Below are positions 36,623 through 47,266 of a stretch of DNA of 64,000 bases, in pieces. How positions within the stretch are numbered: the first letter of the stretch is position 1; each line of letters starts with the position of its first letter. The notes under the pieces are model-generated. The model had not been told where the DNA came from and ran no database searches. It saw only the letters and a list, made by a program, of their open reading frames with translations. The position numbers were made by a program, and so were the translations under genes. The DNA comes from Atherinomorus stipes. Taxonomy: Eukaryota > Chordata > Actinopteri > Atheriniformes > Atherinidae. Where the stretch lies: positions 585,001 through 649,000 of the forward strand of contig JALJCO010009074.1 of NCBI GenBank assembly GCA_023101725.1. Reading direction: 5' to 3'.

Positions 36623-37879
36623 TAGGTCTATAATTAACACTCCTGGGTCAAGAGCAGGCTTTTTAAGTATGAAAAATAAATTGTACTAAATTTGTGGCTG
36701 GAGGACATTTTCTCAGAAGTAAATAAAAAGCCCAGTTGCTCAGTTTTCAACAGCTGCAACACTGTTCAGCCCTACAGTGGTCTATGACCCATTATGTTTT
36801 AGGGAGTGTCAGTAAATCAGAGACATTGGCAACACCTCAGCTTATTATTCAGCTAATCCAGCTGGATGCTTAGCCTCCAGTCGTGCGACATCCCTCCTCT
36901 CAGTTTGGGATCTTTAACCTCAAAGACATCGTTTGTTCTCCCTCTGAGCTACCAGCAGCCATTCGGGGGAGGGTTTAGAAAGCCATATCTCATATTGTTC
37001 CTCCCCTTTATCAAATATTGATGCAAGCTTGTCAGCATCATCCCCTGAGGGTGTGATTGAATTTTTGCCTCTGACAATAGGCAGCTGCCTGAAACAGCAC
37101 AGTTATGATGTTAATAATTGTCAAAAGGAGCAAAACCATAGCTAGAACATGGTTTTAAATTAAAATAGATACATAGATAAAAACCTCAGAGTTGTTCACT
37201 TTGAATTTTCTTTCTGGGATTTTGAAGAAATTAATTTATATTAAACTTACAGTATTAGAGGTAGAAGACTAACCTAATTTAATAATTACTTTCAGCCACC
37301 TCTACCATCTGGTCAAGAATAATATATAAAATGTTGCATGACAGCTTCCCTTAAGGGGTAAAGGACAAGCTAGTTTCTAGGGAAATGGTTTGCTATGGGT
37401 GGTGGCTGCATTTATGCTCTAATGTTGCATTTAAGCTTTATTCACATCACTGAAATAAAATAGGTGACATTTGGATTCCCATGAACACAGAAAACCAAAA
37501 CTTTTCAGTTATGCCCCAAAACAACTGAACAGAACATGGATTAAATGAATCATATTTATTAAATCAATCAAACTGTATTAGCTAGAGATTCTGGACTTAG
37601 AAGAAATGGCCAGGAGGAAATGAGGTAAGCAATTTCAAAGCAAAGAATAATTTGTTTGGGGGACAAGACTGGACCTGAAAACCAAAAAAAAAGACTAAGC
37701 TTATGAATGTGTCCCAGTTTCTACAGGAAAATCTAAAGTAATCAGATCTGCTGGTACAATGTTTATCATGAGTATGTGGCACATATGAGGGTCATGTAGA
37801 GCCTATGAATCAATGAGCCGAGGTTGTTTTGATAGCATATCGATGGCTGAGTATATTATTGGTGTTGCTTTCATGGGCT
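36623..37879. other. No gene seen
   Basis: AT-rich sequence with no motif-bearing ORF. Confidence 0.5.
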
Positions 37880-39071
37880 ACACTGCAAAAAAATCTTATC
37901 AAGTATACTTTTCTAATTTCTAGTTAAAATATCTCATCACACTCAAAATAAGACCTCAAGAGAAACATTTCAGTGAGATATAGGATATAGGCAATGCATT
38001 TTGTTTAAGGGGAGACACTAAATGCAAAAACCCCATTTTTTCATCACCTGGTCAATTTGTCTTTTTTCACTCCTTCAACATGTTTTCTTTTAGATTAGTG
38101 TAAAAAAAACAAATACAAAAACGTCCAAAATAAACATTTTAGGTGTTTTTTCATGATACTTTGACTGATGTGCACCCAAATCCCATCAAAATGCAGCTAA
38201 AGTTGTCGTTTTCTCAAAATGAGCTTTTTCTCTTGCTCTGGGTAAAAAATCTCCACTTCAGGAGCACTTACAGAAACCAAACTTTGTAGGTTTGTTCCTG
38301 ACTGTATTCTGTAAGTCAGGAACAAAAATGTAGTCTTAACAAAATGATTTTTTGATATCTCATTCACAGGCTGATTTATAGAACATTTCATCCCAAAAAT
38401 ATGCCAAAAAATGAGTTTTTCTGGTTGTTGACAGTATATTTTAAATTGTGAAATGATAACTTGAGATATCCAAAATCCCCTCAGTAAAAACCTTTGGCTT
38501 CAATATGTGGACAAAATTCAAAAGGAACTTTGAACCTGGTTTAATCCAGTGTGAAGATTTTTTTTCCAGAAATGTACGAAAATTAGTCCATGTTTGCTAT
38601 ATAACACCTCATTTGCATATTTAAATATAATATTTCAGAAAACTTGCAATACAAAAAATGATAGCCCTAATGTGAGGAATAAACCAGGAAAGTTTCGTGG
38701 TGATACCAGTTAGTTACATTTTTTACCCTATTTGCCTGCAGTGTCTCATTTTGCAAATTTTGCTTGTTTTGTTGGCAGATTTTTTTCCTTTTTTCTTATT
38801 ACAAGCAAAACATTCTCTTATTTCAAGAGTGGTCAAGATTTATTTATTCATTTTTTTATTATTTTTTTTAAGCAAAAAAAAAAAAAAAAATCTGCCAATT
38901 GAACAAACAAAATTTTCATGATAAGATTTCTTGGAATAAAATGTATTGCCTTAAAAGAAGTTCCTTTATCTCACTTGTTTCTCTTCAGGTACTTTTGTCT
39001 TATTTTGAGTGTGATATTTCGACTAGAAATTACAAAAAATATACTTGGTAAGATTTGAGTTTTTGCAGTAT
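37880..39071. mobile_element. Element with long 'cactgcaaaaa' inverted repeats, 1.19 kb
   Basis: About 110 bp at each end are complementary with mismatches: 'cactgcaaaa' to 'cacactcaaaataagac' on the left, 'gtcttattttgagtgtgata' to 'tttttgcagta' on the right. The interior has no transposase. TA borders suggest a TA target, unproven. Confidence 0.8.
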
Positions 39072-42000
39072 AAAGTTCATTTCAAGAAATAAAGCTTCAG
39101 GCTTCATAAAGCTTCATAAAGCTACAGTTGCAGCCTATAAAGCCTTTAAGTTGCTGTAGAAAAACAAGGTTTTATTCAGAGAATCTCAGTTACCAAAGTA
39201 AAAAATTAAGTCTTTATTTTCTTTTTTTATTTAGACAAGTTATTTGTTTTGTGTAGTTTGCCCTCTGCATATTTTAGTTGGTAAAAATCTAGTCATCCTA
39301 AAAGTCATTCCTTCAGTTTCAAAGAAGAATCTATTCATGTCACATAATGGATTGAAAAACAAGCATAAGCACTGACAGGAGAGGTGTTACACATGAAAAC
39401 ACGGTGCTACAAAAACAAGCAAATATTCCGCACTTACACAAAGCATCCAACATCTTTCCATCTGTTCAAATAAGAAAGCACGCATACACAATGTAAAATA
39501 TTCAGCACACACCCTTCTAAAATGATGTTTAAGATAAAACTGACTATATGTTAATGATACAGTATCCAGACAAACTGAAATGCTATTGTTTTCTGGAGAG
39601 CTCACCTCTGATAAAAACGAGGCAGACTCTCCTGAAACCAAGACATGGGTATTTAAACAAAAAGGTCAACCAGTATATCAAAAACAGAAAAAAAATAAAG
39701 ACATCAAAATCTAAAAAGCTTTTATCTTGTTCATAACTGCTGGAAAGCCCGCTTTGCTCGTGGTCGTGTTCCACTTAAAAATGCTTCCATAACCACCAGA
39801 CTTTTGGGTACGCTCCTTTGCTTTTTAGAATCTTATATCTACTAAAGCATGTCTATATGTGCACATTTTCTTAATTTTTTACGTATTTGGGTGGTTTGGT
39901 TTACCCTCTGTGTTCAGAAAGAATCACAACTGTGAAAACAGTTAACACCCAAAGCTGCAGAAAGTACTGCAAATCCAATTTAACAGATTGAAGTTGCTTT
40001 GAGCAAAGTGCATTTATTAGACTAAGCAGGAAGAAAATGTTTAAATAAAAGATCAAATATTTTTTCCAAATTTGTTTGAACTTTGTCATTTTTTCCTTGA
40101 TGGTGAAAAATCAATCATTTAATTATAATGTTTTCTTTGAGAGAAAGCAAAAGAAGGCATTTCAGTAAAATGTAAAGCTACGTAAGCTTTATACTGAGGA
40201 TATTTTTGTCTAACTATTCTTTCTTTAAGTACATTTTTTGGTTCATGTTTCTAATAAGTTACTTATCTATCAGAGCAAACAGTAATAACATGGTTTTTAT
40301 AAACAAAGTATTGTGTATTTACCTCTCAAATTCTCCTCTCTCTGTCTTCCCTACAGTCCAGTATCAGGTGGGGATGCTAGGCTCATTTCCCTACATATTT
40401 TCCAGCCTTTTGTGTCCGTGTCCGTCTCCTGCTGACATTTGAATCAGGTATGTTGGGCAGATCCGACAGATTAAGTATTGCTTTGTACCGGTCGTTAACC
40501 TGAACACACCCACAAACAAGAAAACCAACTCTGTGGCTAGCAGTTGTTGAAAGCCATGCCACACCAAGAAATATCAGCTCCCATTCAGGTGTCAAAAAGG
40601 ACACTAAGCAGATCTTATGCAAGTCTGGTAGCTGGACTGCTTTAGTTTTCATCTCTTTTTGTATCTATAACTGCTAACTTTACAAGGAGAACAAGACTAC
40701 ACACGTCTCACACAACATTTAGTTGGCTTGATGTCGTGGTGGCTAAGCCTCAGGTCTCATGTTGCAGGATAATTTGTTATTTAAATTCATATTAATCTGA
40801 ATGTAAATTCAAAGCAAACACATCTTGTTACTTCAGTGTGGTTTGTTGTCAGGAAATTTAATTCCACAGCCACCATCAGATAAAATACCAGTTAAAGGAA
40901 GTGGCTGTAATAGAAAAAAAAAAAGGAGGAGTTACTACTGAAACCTCTGGAGAAATATAGGTAAAAGGTGCAGAATCGAGAGGGAAAAGGACATGTTTTT
41001 GTTACTGCTGTGAAATACATGAATAAAAAACAGCTCATATAACTTTATGATCATTTCATATATTTACTTATACCATTTCTCTTTACATTTTTCACACAGC
41101 ACATTTGAAAGCAACTATTTGTTATATAAAAACATAACCAACTTATAAAATGTTGCTTAGCAATAAATCTCTTATGTTCTACCTTACACAACAATTATCC
41201 TTATTTTTAAATTAAATTAGCATCCATTTCACAAACTACTTCCTATAACCTGGCAGAGAGCCCAAGTAGCCACCAAAATGAGCAACTGGCTGCATTCTTG
41301 TGTCTGCTTTGATAATACACAGTTCACTATGATCTGATCCAACTACTGTTGATTACTTTGTTTTAGATTTTAATCAGTTTCCTGATTAAACCAATTTGAG
41401 CTTCATAGGAGACTGGCAATAACTTGGGAAACAGATAACATCCTGATGTCCTGAAAGAAGGGAGCTACAGAAAATGTACTGGAGTCAGGGGCGACTCTAG
41501 GATCAGAGGTTTAGGGGTGCTGAGCCACCAGAAAGCTGCCCGGAAAGGCAAGATGAATGTCACTGTGTTGTATGAAAACAGCAAGCAAAGCCTCTTTTGG
41601 GGAAGTCTGACTAAACCATCAAATCTGATAATAAAGTTTATTTAAATGCTGAGCCACAGCAATTAAAAAAGGAATGGGTTGGAAATATAAAACAGTCACC
41701 CTAACTTCTTGGGGAAGCTACGCATTTTGATACAGCAGCCCCTCAGCACCCTATAGTGAGTACCAAAAATCCCCAAAATGGACCTTCGACTTTTATTTTA
41801 AGTGTAATGCACAACATATAAAACATTCACAGAAATTGTATTGTATTATTTAGTGAATGTAGGAGAAAATAAAGCATATAGGTAATTAGGAAAACATAAT
41901 GAAGACGTTCTGTTAAGACAGAAGTCCACTGATATGAGGTCCTTCTGAGAAAGCATTTCATATGGGGAGAACATGTAGTATGGTGTATAAAATTCTATTG

Positions 42001-42203
42001 AATGGAAAAGGTTTATCAGCTTTACTTTTGCTGTTTTTCATGACCTTGTTCTCTTTCCTCTCCTTCCTCTTTTTCATCCCTTCCTCTTTGGACTGAAACA
42101 CAAACAAACTATGTCTAATTCTATTGGCTTCATTTCTAACACGCACTACGACAGGGCTCACCAACTCCAGTCTTAAAGGGCTGCCATCCAAGGATATTAT
42201 AGT
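39072..42203. other. No coding gene; dispersed repeat scrap
   Basis: AT-rich. Positions 41487-41760 ('gggcgactctagg', 'gggtgctgagcc', 'gcccctcagcaccct') look like a dispersed repeat. A splice-bounded candidate exon at 40357 is listed separately. Confidence 0.4.
40357..40447 (+). other. Candidate non-coding exon (splice signals only)
   Basis: A long pyrimidine tract ends in CCCTACAG at 40356, and 91 bases later CAG is followed by GTATGT at 40448. No frame is open throughout in a recognisable way. It could be an exon of a non-coding RNA or an untranslated exon, or simply chance splice-like signals. Confidence 0.15.
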
Positions 42204-42690
42204 TAACTAAAACAAACGAAAAAACAAAAACTAATTTAAAAAAATATATTTTCATTGACTGAAATAAAAATAACAGTTTAAAAAAAAAAAAAAAAAAAAA
42301 CTGAAACTGTATTGTGTCTTTACAAAACTAACTAAAACTAACTAAAATTGCTGTAAAAACAAATACTTTTAGTCTTTGTAAATATATTTTAAGCCTTTGG
42401 GTTGATATGAAATCTATTTCTATTTAATCTGTTTACTTTGATCTACCGGTTACTTACTCCGAGTGACTGTCTGATGATTTTGAATGTCACACCAGATAAA
42501 TACCTATAATTTACGAAAAAAAAAAAATCCCCCAAAAACTAAAACTAACTCTAAAACTAATAAAAACTAAACAAAAAATTTTCCAAAAAATTAATACTAA
42601 TAAAAAGTAGCAAAATTGCTCAAAAAACTGACTTAAAACTAACTGAATTGAAAAACAAAAACTCAAAACTAAATAAAAACTGAAACTGCT
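42204..42690. repeat. (AACTAAA)-like low-complexity repeat
   Basis: Irregular 'aaactaac' and 'aaaactaa' units with a poly(A) run at 42280-42300. An AT-rich non-repeat spacer lies at about 42370-42510. Confidence 0.75.
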
Positions 42691-42990
42691 GCAACACACC
42701 TGACTCCAATCAAAGGCTCGTTAACAGGCTGAAACAGAACAAGTTGCTGAAGAACCATTTCAGGTGAATCAGGTGTTGTAACACCCTAACCTGCAGGACG
42801 GTACCCCTCAAGGACTTGACCTGGTGACCCCTGCACTATCAATAGTTTAGGTCAGGGCTACTCAGTTTAGTCCTACGAGGGCCGCAATCCAGGAGGACTG
42901 CCATGTGTCACTGCTCCAAGGTCCATGGGAGCTACCATCCTGCAGTTTATAAAATGTACCCTCCCCAACACACACCTGAATCAAATGGCT

Positions 42991-43207
42991 AATGGGCTAT
43001 ATGCCCGGCTCCACTACTTCCTGAATTTCAGACAGCACCTTTGCTTCCTGTCTGTTGTGACTGGACGAACTGATTACTCCAGGTGTGTCTGACCTCAGTA
43101 ACTGGCCAGACACACCTGGAGTAATTAGTTCAACCAGTAATGAAAGACAGGAAGCAAAGGTGCTGTCTGAAATTCAGGAAGTAGTGGAGCCGGGCGTATA
43201 GCCCATT
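42991..43207. repeat. Long hairpin: two 101-bp arms, 15-nt loop
   Basis: 42991-43091 and 43107-43207 are complementary at about 93 of 101 positions, with no gaps. The 13 bp next to the loop ('ccaggtgtgtctg') and the 50-bp block around 'ttcagacagcacctttgctt' are perfect. Flanks 42780-42840 and 43262-43340 also look like halves of a repeat. The outer end resembles 52671-52710. Confidence 0.9.
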
Positions 43208-43383
43208 CCTTCATGCACGTCATTCAGCTCTGCAGAGGCCTGGTAACGAGTCGTTCGTTTGGTTCAGGTGTGTTGGAGAAGGGATGCAACCAAAACGTGC
43301 AGGATAGTAGCTCTGGAGGACTGGACTTGGGCACCCCTGAATGAGGTAGATCCAATAGTTAATCAAGCTCTGCACAATGACTC

Positions 43384-43632
43384 TTTTTTTTTTTTTTTTT
43401 TTTTTTCTGGTATGATCCCCGAGGGGAAATTAGGGCTCTGCATTTTACCCACTCTGTCTGTGAGTATAGAGAGCAGTGGGCTGCTACTTAGCGCCGGGGA
43501 GCAGTTGGTGGGGGGGTTAAGGACCTTGCTCAGGGGTCCACAGTGGTTCACCCAGGAGTCGTGTCGGGGGGATCGAACCCGGGTCCTCCGCGCCCAAACC
43601 CACGACGCTACCACTGGGCTATCCACTCCCCT
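43384..43632 (-). mobile_element. tRNA-derived SINE, 249 bp, well preserved
   Basis: On minus it begins 'tagcccagtggtagcg' (A box, 43606-43621), then 'ggttcgatcc' (B box, 43570-43579) and the body 'ctgagcaaggtccttaaccc'. It ends in a poly(A) tail, seen as poly(T) at 43384-43406. Intact pol III promoter boxes and an uninterrupted 23-base tail point to a young copy. Confidence 0.92.
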
Positions 43633-44508
43633 AATTAAGTTGTGTTGTTGCATGGAGACATGGATCACCTGCTCATAGGACTGAATTGAATAGCCCTGGT
43701 CTACGTATTTCAGGTGTTCTATCTTAAGCACACGTGATGCAACGATGTAGTAAATACCTTGATGGATTGCATCAGGTGTGCTTGAGACCACACCTGATTT
43801 GCAAATATGTGCTCTCATGAAGAATTCTATTTAAAGGGTTGAATCATTTTGAGACTGCAGTGGTTATTAAAAGGGGCGTTACGTTGAATTTGGAGAAGCT
43901 GCTTGTAATTTTATGTTAAGCCATATAAATTGTTCTGATTTATTTAGCAAAAAGTTGGAAATTTGTACATTTTCGCAATAAACTTTATTTGCAGTGGGGG
44001 TTGCAGCTGTATGTGAAACTTTCCACTTCGTTGCCATGCAGCTGAACAGTCAACATCATTTACTTACATATTTTGACCATTTATTTTTAGATTATTTTAC
44101 TGTTTCAATAAGAGCTGGTGGAGCTATTCAGAGCAACACTTATTTTTCCTTATTTTATTTTTATTGCAGAGTATTTTCTATGTGCGGCCATTTGGAGACA
44201 TGTTCCGACTTGCAGTAAATGTGCTTTATGGATTGGATTTCCATTTCTTTGCTTTACAACATCCTTTCATAGTGAGGTTTGTTTTAGATTGGAAGACCAC
44301 ACCTAAGAGATATAAACCTGCCGCATGCCTTGGACTCAAGTTACAAACCAGATGATTTTGGACCTTGGTTGCTTGACTTGGAATTCAATATCAGTGCCAC
44401 AAGGCATCCGTTGACTGTTTTGACTTGAAAATGCACCCAAAGTTTAAAGGGTGTGCAATGAAGTATAACTTCCAGTCAGGAATAAAATCAAAAATACAAA
44501 TCTTATGT
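43633..44508. other. No gene seen
   Basis: AT-rich with short chance frames. Confidence 0.5.
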
Positions 44509-45052
44509 ATTGTGTGGTTCGAAAGTTTAGACATGCTCCCATTAAAGATGGAAAAAAAAAAATCAACAGTCAGTAAAATAAGTTGATTTATTAAGACAAA
44601 AGTAATAATAAATAAAACTTCTGACAAAATCATGACACTGATTTTGAATAGCAGTTCAACAGAAATATCAAAAACAAACAAAAAGTAAAACAAGTAAACA
44701 AACATGATGAGGCTCCTGAACTAAAATTCTATTGGTCAACACTTTGAGGCAATCACTGCACGAAAGTGTTTTCTGTGACGTCCAATCAGACGTCAGCACC
44801 TGTTGACAGGTATTTTGGTCCACTGTTCATGAGCAAGGTGCTCTAATTTGTCTGTGATAGTTTTTTTGTTTTGTTTTTAATTATTTTTTAAAACCACAAT
44901 CCAAAATCAATGTTTTATTTTGCTAAAATATAATTTCGTAAACTTTTATTACTTTTTTCAGTCTCTTGTTAGTTTAAATAGTGATTTAACACTATTGCTA
45001 ATTTAGCCTTTTCTTTAATGGGAGCGTGTCTAAACTTTTGGACTGCGCTGTA
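44509..45052. mobile_element. MITE with 'aaagtttagacatgctcccatt' type ends, 544 bp
   Basis: The left 'gtttagacatgctcccatt' and the right 'aatgggagcgtgtctaaac' differ at one position. The outermost right sequence 'ttttggactgcgctgta' fits a Tc1-like MITE with TA target. AT-rich interior. Confidence 0.8.
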
Positions 45053-45860
45053 TCATCTGCCACAGCATGCAGATGGAAATTAAAATTACATTTTTGATTA
45101 TTCAATTTGCCAGGGGGCGGGCCTTGTGAAGGGGAAGGAGGGGAGAGAGGGGGAGGAAGGAGGGGACAGGACGGGAGCGGGGCCGACGGCTGGGCGTGCT
45201 TGGGCGCGCTCCAACGGCTATACCGCCCCACCAATTTGCATCTTTGTATTCTAGAAGTGCTCGTACATTTGATCCATCTTCAAAATTTTCCAAGAAATGT
45301 TTTTGCTTAATTTTCTTTACTTTTTACTCATGGATATGAAAAAAATAAAGCCTACAGTGGCTTCCAGTCACCACAAGCATCATTAGGCCGGAGAACCGAA
45401 GGACGTGTGAAGGCCTGTTGAAATGCAAGCGTTCATTCTTCTTCTTGGGCTAAATAAATTGCATTTTGGGGCCTGAACATGCTCGAAAACTCACCAAATT
45501 TTGGTTACAGCCCCCTGAACAAATCTAAATTTTTTTTTTGTGACTATTAAGCAAAAACTGCACGACAGTGCCACCCTTTGTAATGTCCCCGGGACTGGAC
45601 GTCACCAATCTTGACAAAATTTAGTACATTGAAAGTTTAACGTTTTGTCATGAAACATAAAACTAATATAACTCTGGCATAAAACCAGTCATCTGCACCA
45701 AAATTGCTACACGTGTTGCTGGTCAGATGCTGAACCCATCCATTTTCAGTCTGAGCTGTAGCCCCGCCCCCTGGCAACAGGTGACTTACCTCCATTCCTG
45801 CAAAACGGGGTGAGAATGCAGTGGCATGTAGGACACGGACTAAACATGCATAAGCCGGAG
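45053..45860. repeat. Purine-rich patch and dispersed repeat
   Basis: 45112-45190 is almost pure G/A with very high GC. 45360-45790 ('ttcttcttgggctaaat', 'gcctgaacatgctcgaaaac', 'tgtagccccgccccctgg') resembles a common fish dispersed repeat. No gene. Confidence 0.5.
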
Positions 45861-46900
45861 CTGCAATGAAGCTGTGAGAAGAGCATTTAAACATTCATTA
45901 TGAAATCCAAGACTTTAAAGAGATATTGTGTAAGTTCTCCTGTTATCCATTGACAAAAACCGATTATTTCGTTCAAAAGTATTTTTCCATTAATCAGTAA
46001 TCACCCTTATCAACAAACTGAAGTGCTCCTGTAAGCTCTGACTGTGCCGTTCATATCATTAATATAAACATGGTCCTGGCAGGCTCAGTGGTGGCTGACA
46101 TGCGTCACCGTGTTTTTATGTTCAGTAGAGGCTTAACAGGAAACCATGGAAACTGACCGGCGATACCCGAGTTGCCAGCTCAGTTCGAGGTTATGCTTTT
46201 GAAAAGTCACCGTGGTGCAGTGAGGAGGAACCGAGCGTTACTCTGATGCTGCGTTCATGTGCAGTCGGGCAGACGGCTGTTGGTAACAAACCAGATGTCA
46301 TTTTAATCACAGAAGCTGAGAGAAAGATGGTAAAACATGGGTGAGGGGAAAACAATACATCGCCATGACAACATATCAGAGATGGGAGCTGAAGTCACTG
46401 TAACTGACAGACCACAAGGCTTGTTTATGCCTTAAAATGCAGCGTCTGTCATCTACCTGGTTTCACGTGAATGCAGCATAAAGAGTACGAGCAAGTTGCT
46501 TGCGACGTACAACTGCTACACAATGTCCCTTGAAAGTAATCCTTTTCAGGGGGGAAGTAAATGGTGTGAAGTGTTGACAGAGACCCAGACAACATTGTGG
46601 ATTAATCTGGAGATATACTGTATTTTCGTAGGAATAAAAAAAGCACTTTCAAGCATATTCATTCATTGCATTTTAAGGCCTTGCAGTGTGTAATCGTTCA
46701 CAACTTCACAAACTTAAGTCCTGTTTTTGTATTTGACAGTAATTTCTACAATCTGGATTACATATACTGAGTTGTGACCGTTTGTTACAGAAGGAGAAAC
46801 AATGTAGATGTGTGATGACACCATTTCCTCACAGTTTCACTGGTTGCACCCCAGTGTCAGATGCTGAAACCAATCCTTACCCACATGCAACGTCAGGCAA
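45861..46900. other. Intergenic sequence downstream of tab1
   Basis: No exon or element recognised. Confidence 0.5.
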
Positions 46901-46906
46901 TTTATT
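46901..46906 (-). terminator. tab1: Candidate polyadenylation signal of tab1
   Basis: The minus strand reads AATAAA, 135 nt after the tab1 stop codon. It is the first canonical hexamer downstream. A short 3'UTR would result; a longer 3'UTR using a later signal is equally possible without transcript data. Confidence 0.4.
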
Positions 46907-47040
46907 TTCTGGTATTAAACATTGATAGCATATGATCCATCCCTTTAACCACATGATATATCTGCTTCTTCACAGTCCATGTACTTCCTTGCTGCCAGAA
47001 AATCCAGGCTGGATACTTTCAGCTGATACCAACATCCTCC

Positions 47041-47266
47041 TTACTGGGGCCCAAGACCTCCCTGGGTGCTCTGGCCATCACTGTGGTCGCTTCCCCACAG
47101 TCGGTAAAACTGACTGAAGTCCACGTAGGGCGGGACCCTGCCGGTCTCATCAGGCTGCGCTGCTTGACTCCCTCTCTGACGAAACAGGCTTCCATCCCCC
47201 GAGCTGGAGCTGGAGCTCTGAGTCTGTGTGTTGGTGGACTGGAGGGTGGCTGTGGGGCTCTGACTG
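47041..47266 (-). CDS. tab1: tab1 last coding exon: TAK1-binding C-terminus
   Basis: This exon encodes QSPTATLQSTNTQTQ, a poly-Ser run, DETGRVPPYVDFSQFYRLW and a divergent tail ending GGLGPQ before TAA at 47041-47043. It aligns with human 'NQSPTLTLQSTNTHTQSSSSSS...GRVEPYVDFAEFYRLW'. The PYVDF helix is the TAK1-binding and activating element. The acceptor is a tandem CCCCAGCAG: starts at 47266 and 47263 both complete the split Gly codon, and differ by one Ser. I chose 47266. The frame stays open for over 400 nt upstream, and a second pyrimidine-rich acceptor at 47566 would also be in phase. A longer, 100-codon-extended exon therefore cannot be excluded. Confidence 0.92.

Noticed and set aside
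43570..43632. A functional tRNA gene
   Set aside because: Only the promoter boxes are tRNA-like. There is no cloverleaf acceptor stem, and a SINE body with poly(A) tail follows.
43259..43818. Frames of 139 and 151 codons across the SINE
   Set aside because: They translate the tRNA-derived SINE and its poly(T) run.
45102..45310. Short frames in the GC-rich patch
   Set aside because: Caused by biased purine/pyrimidine composition; no domain or splice structure.
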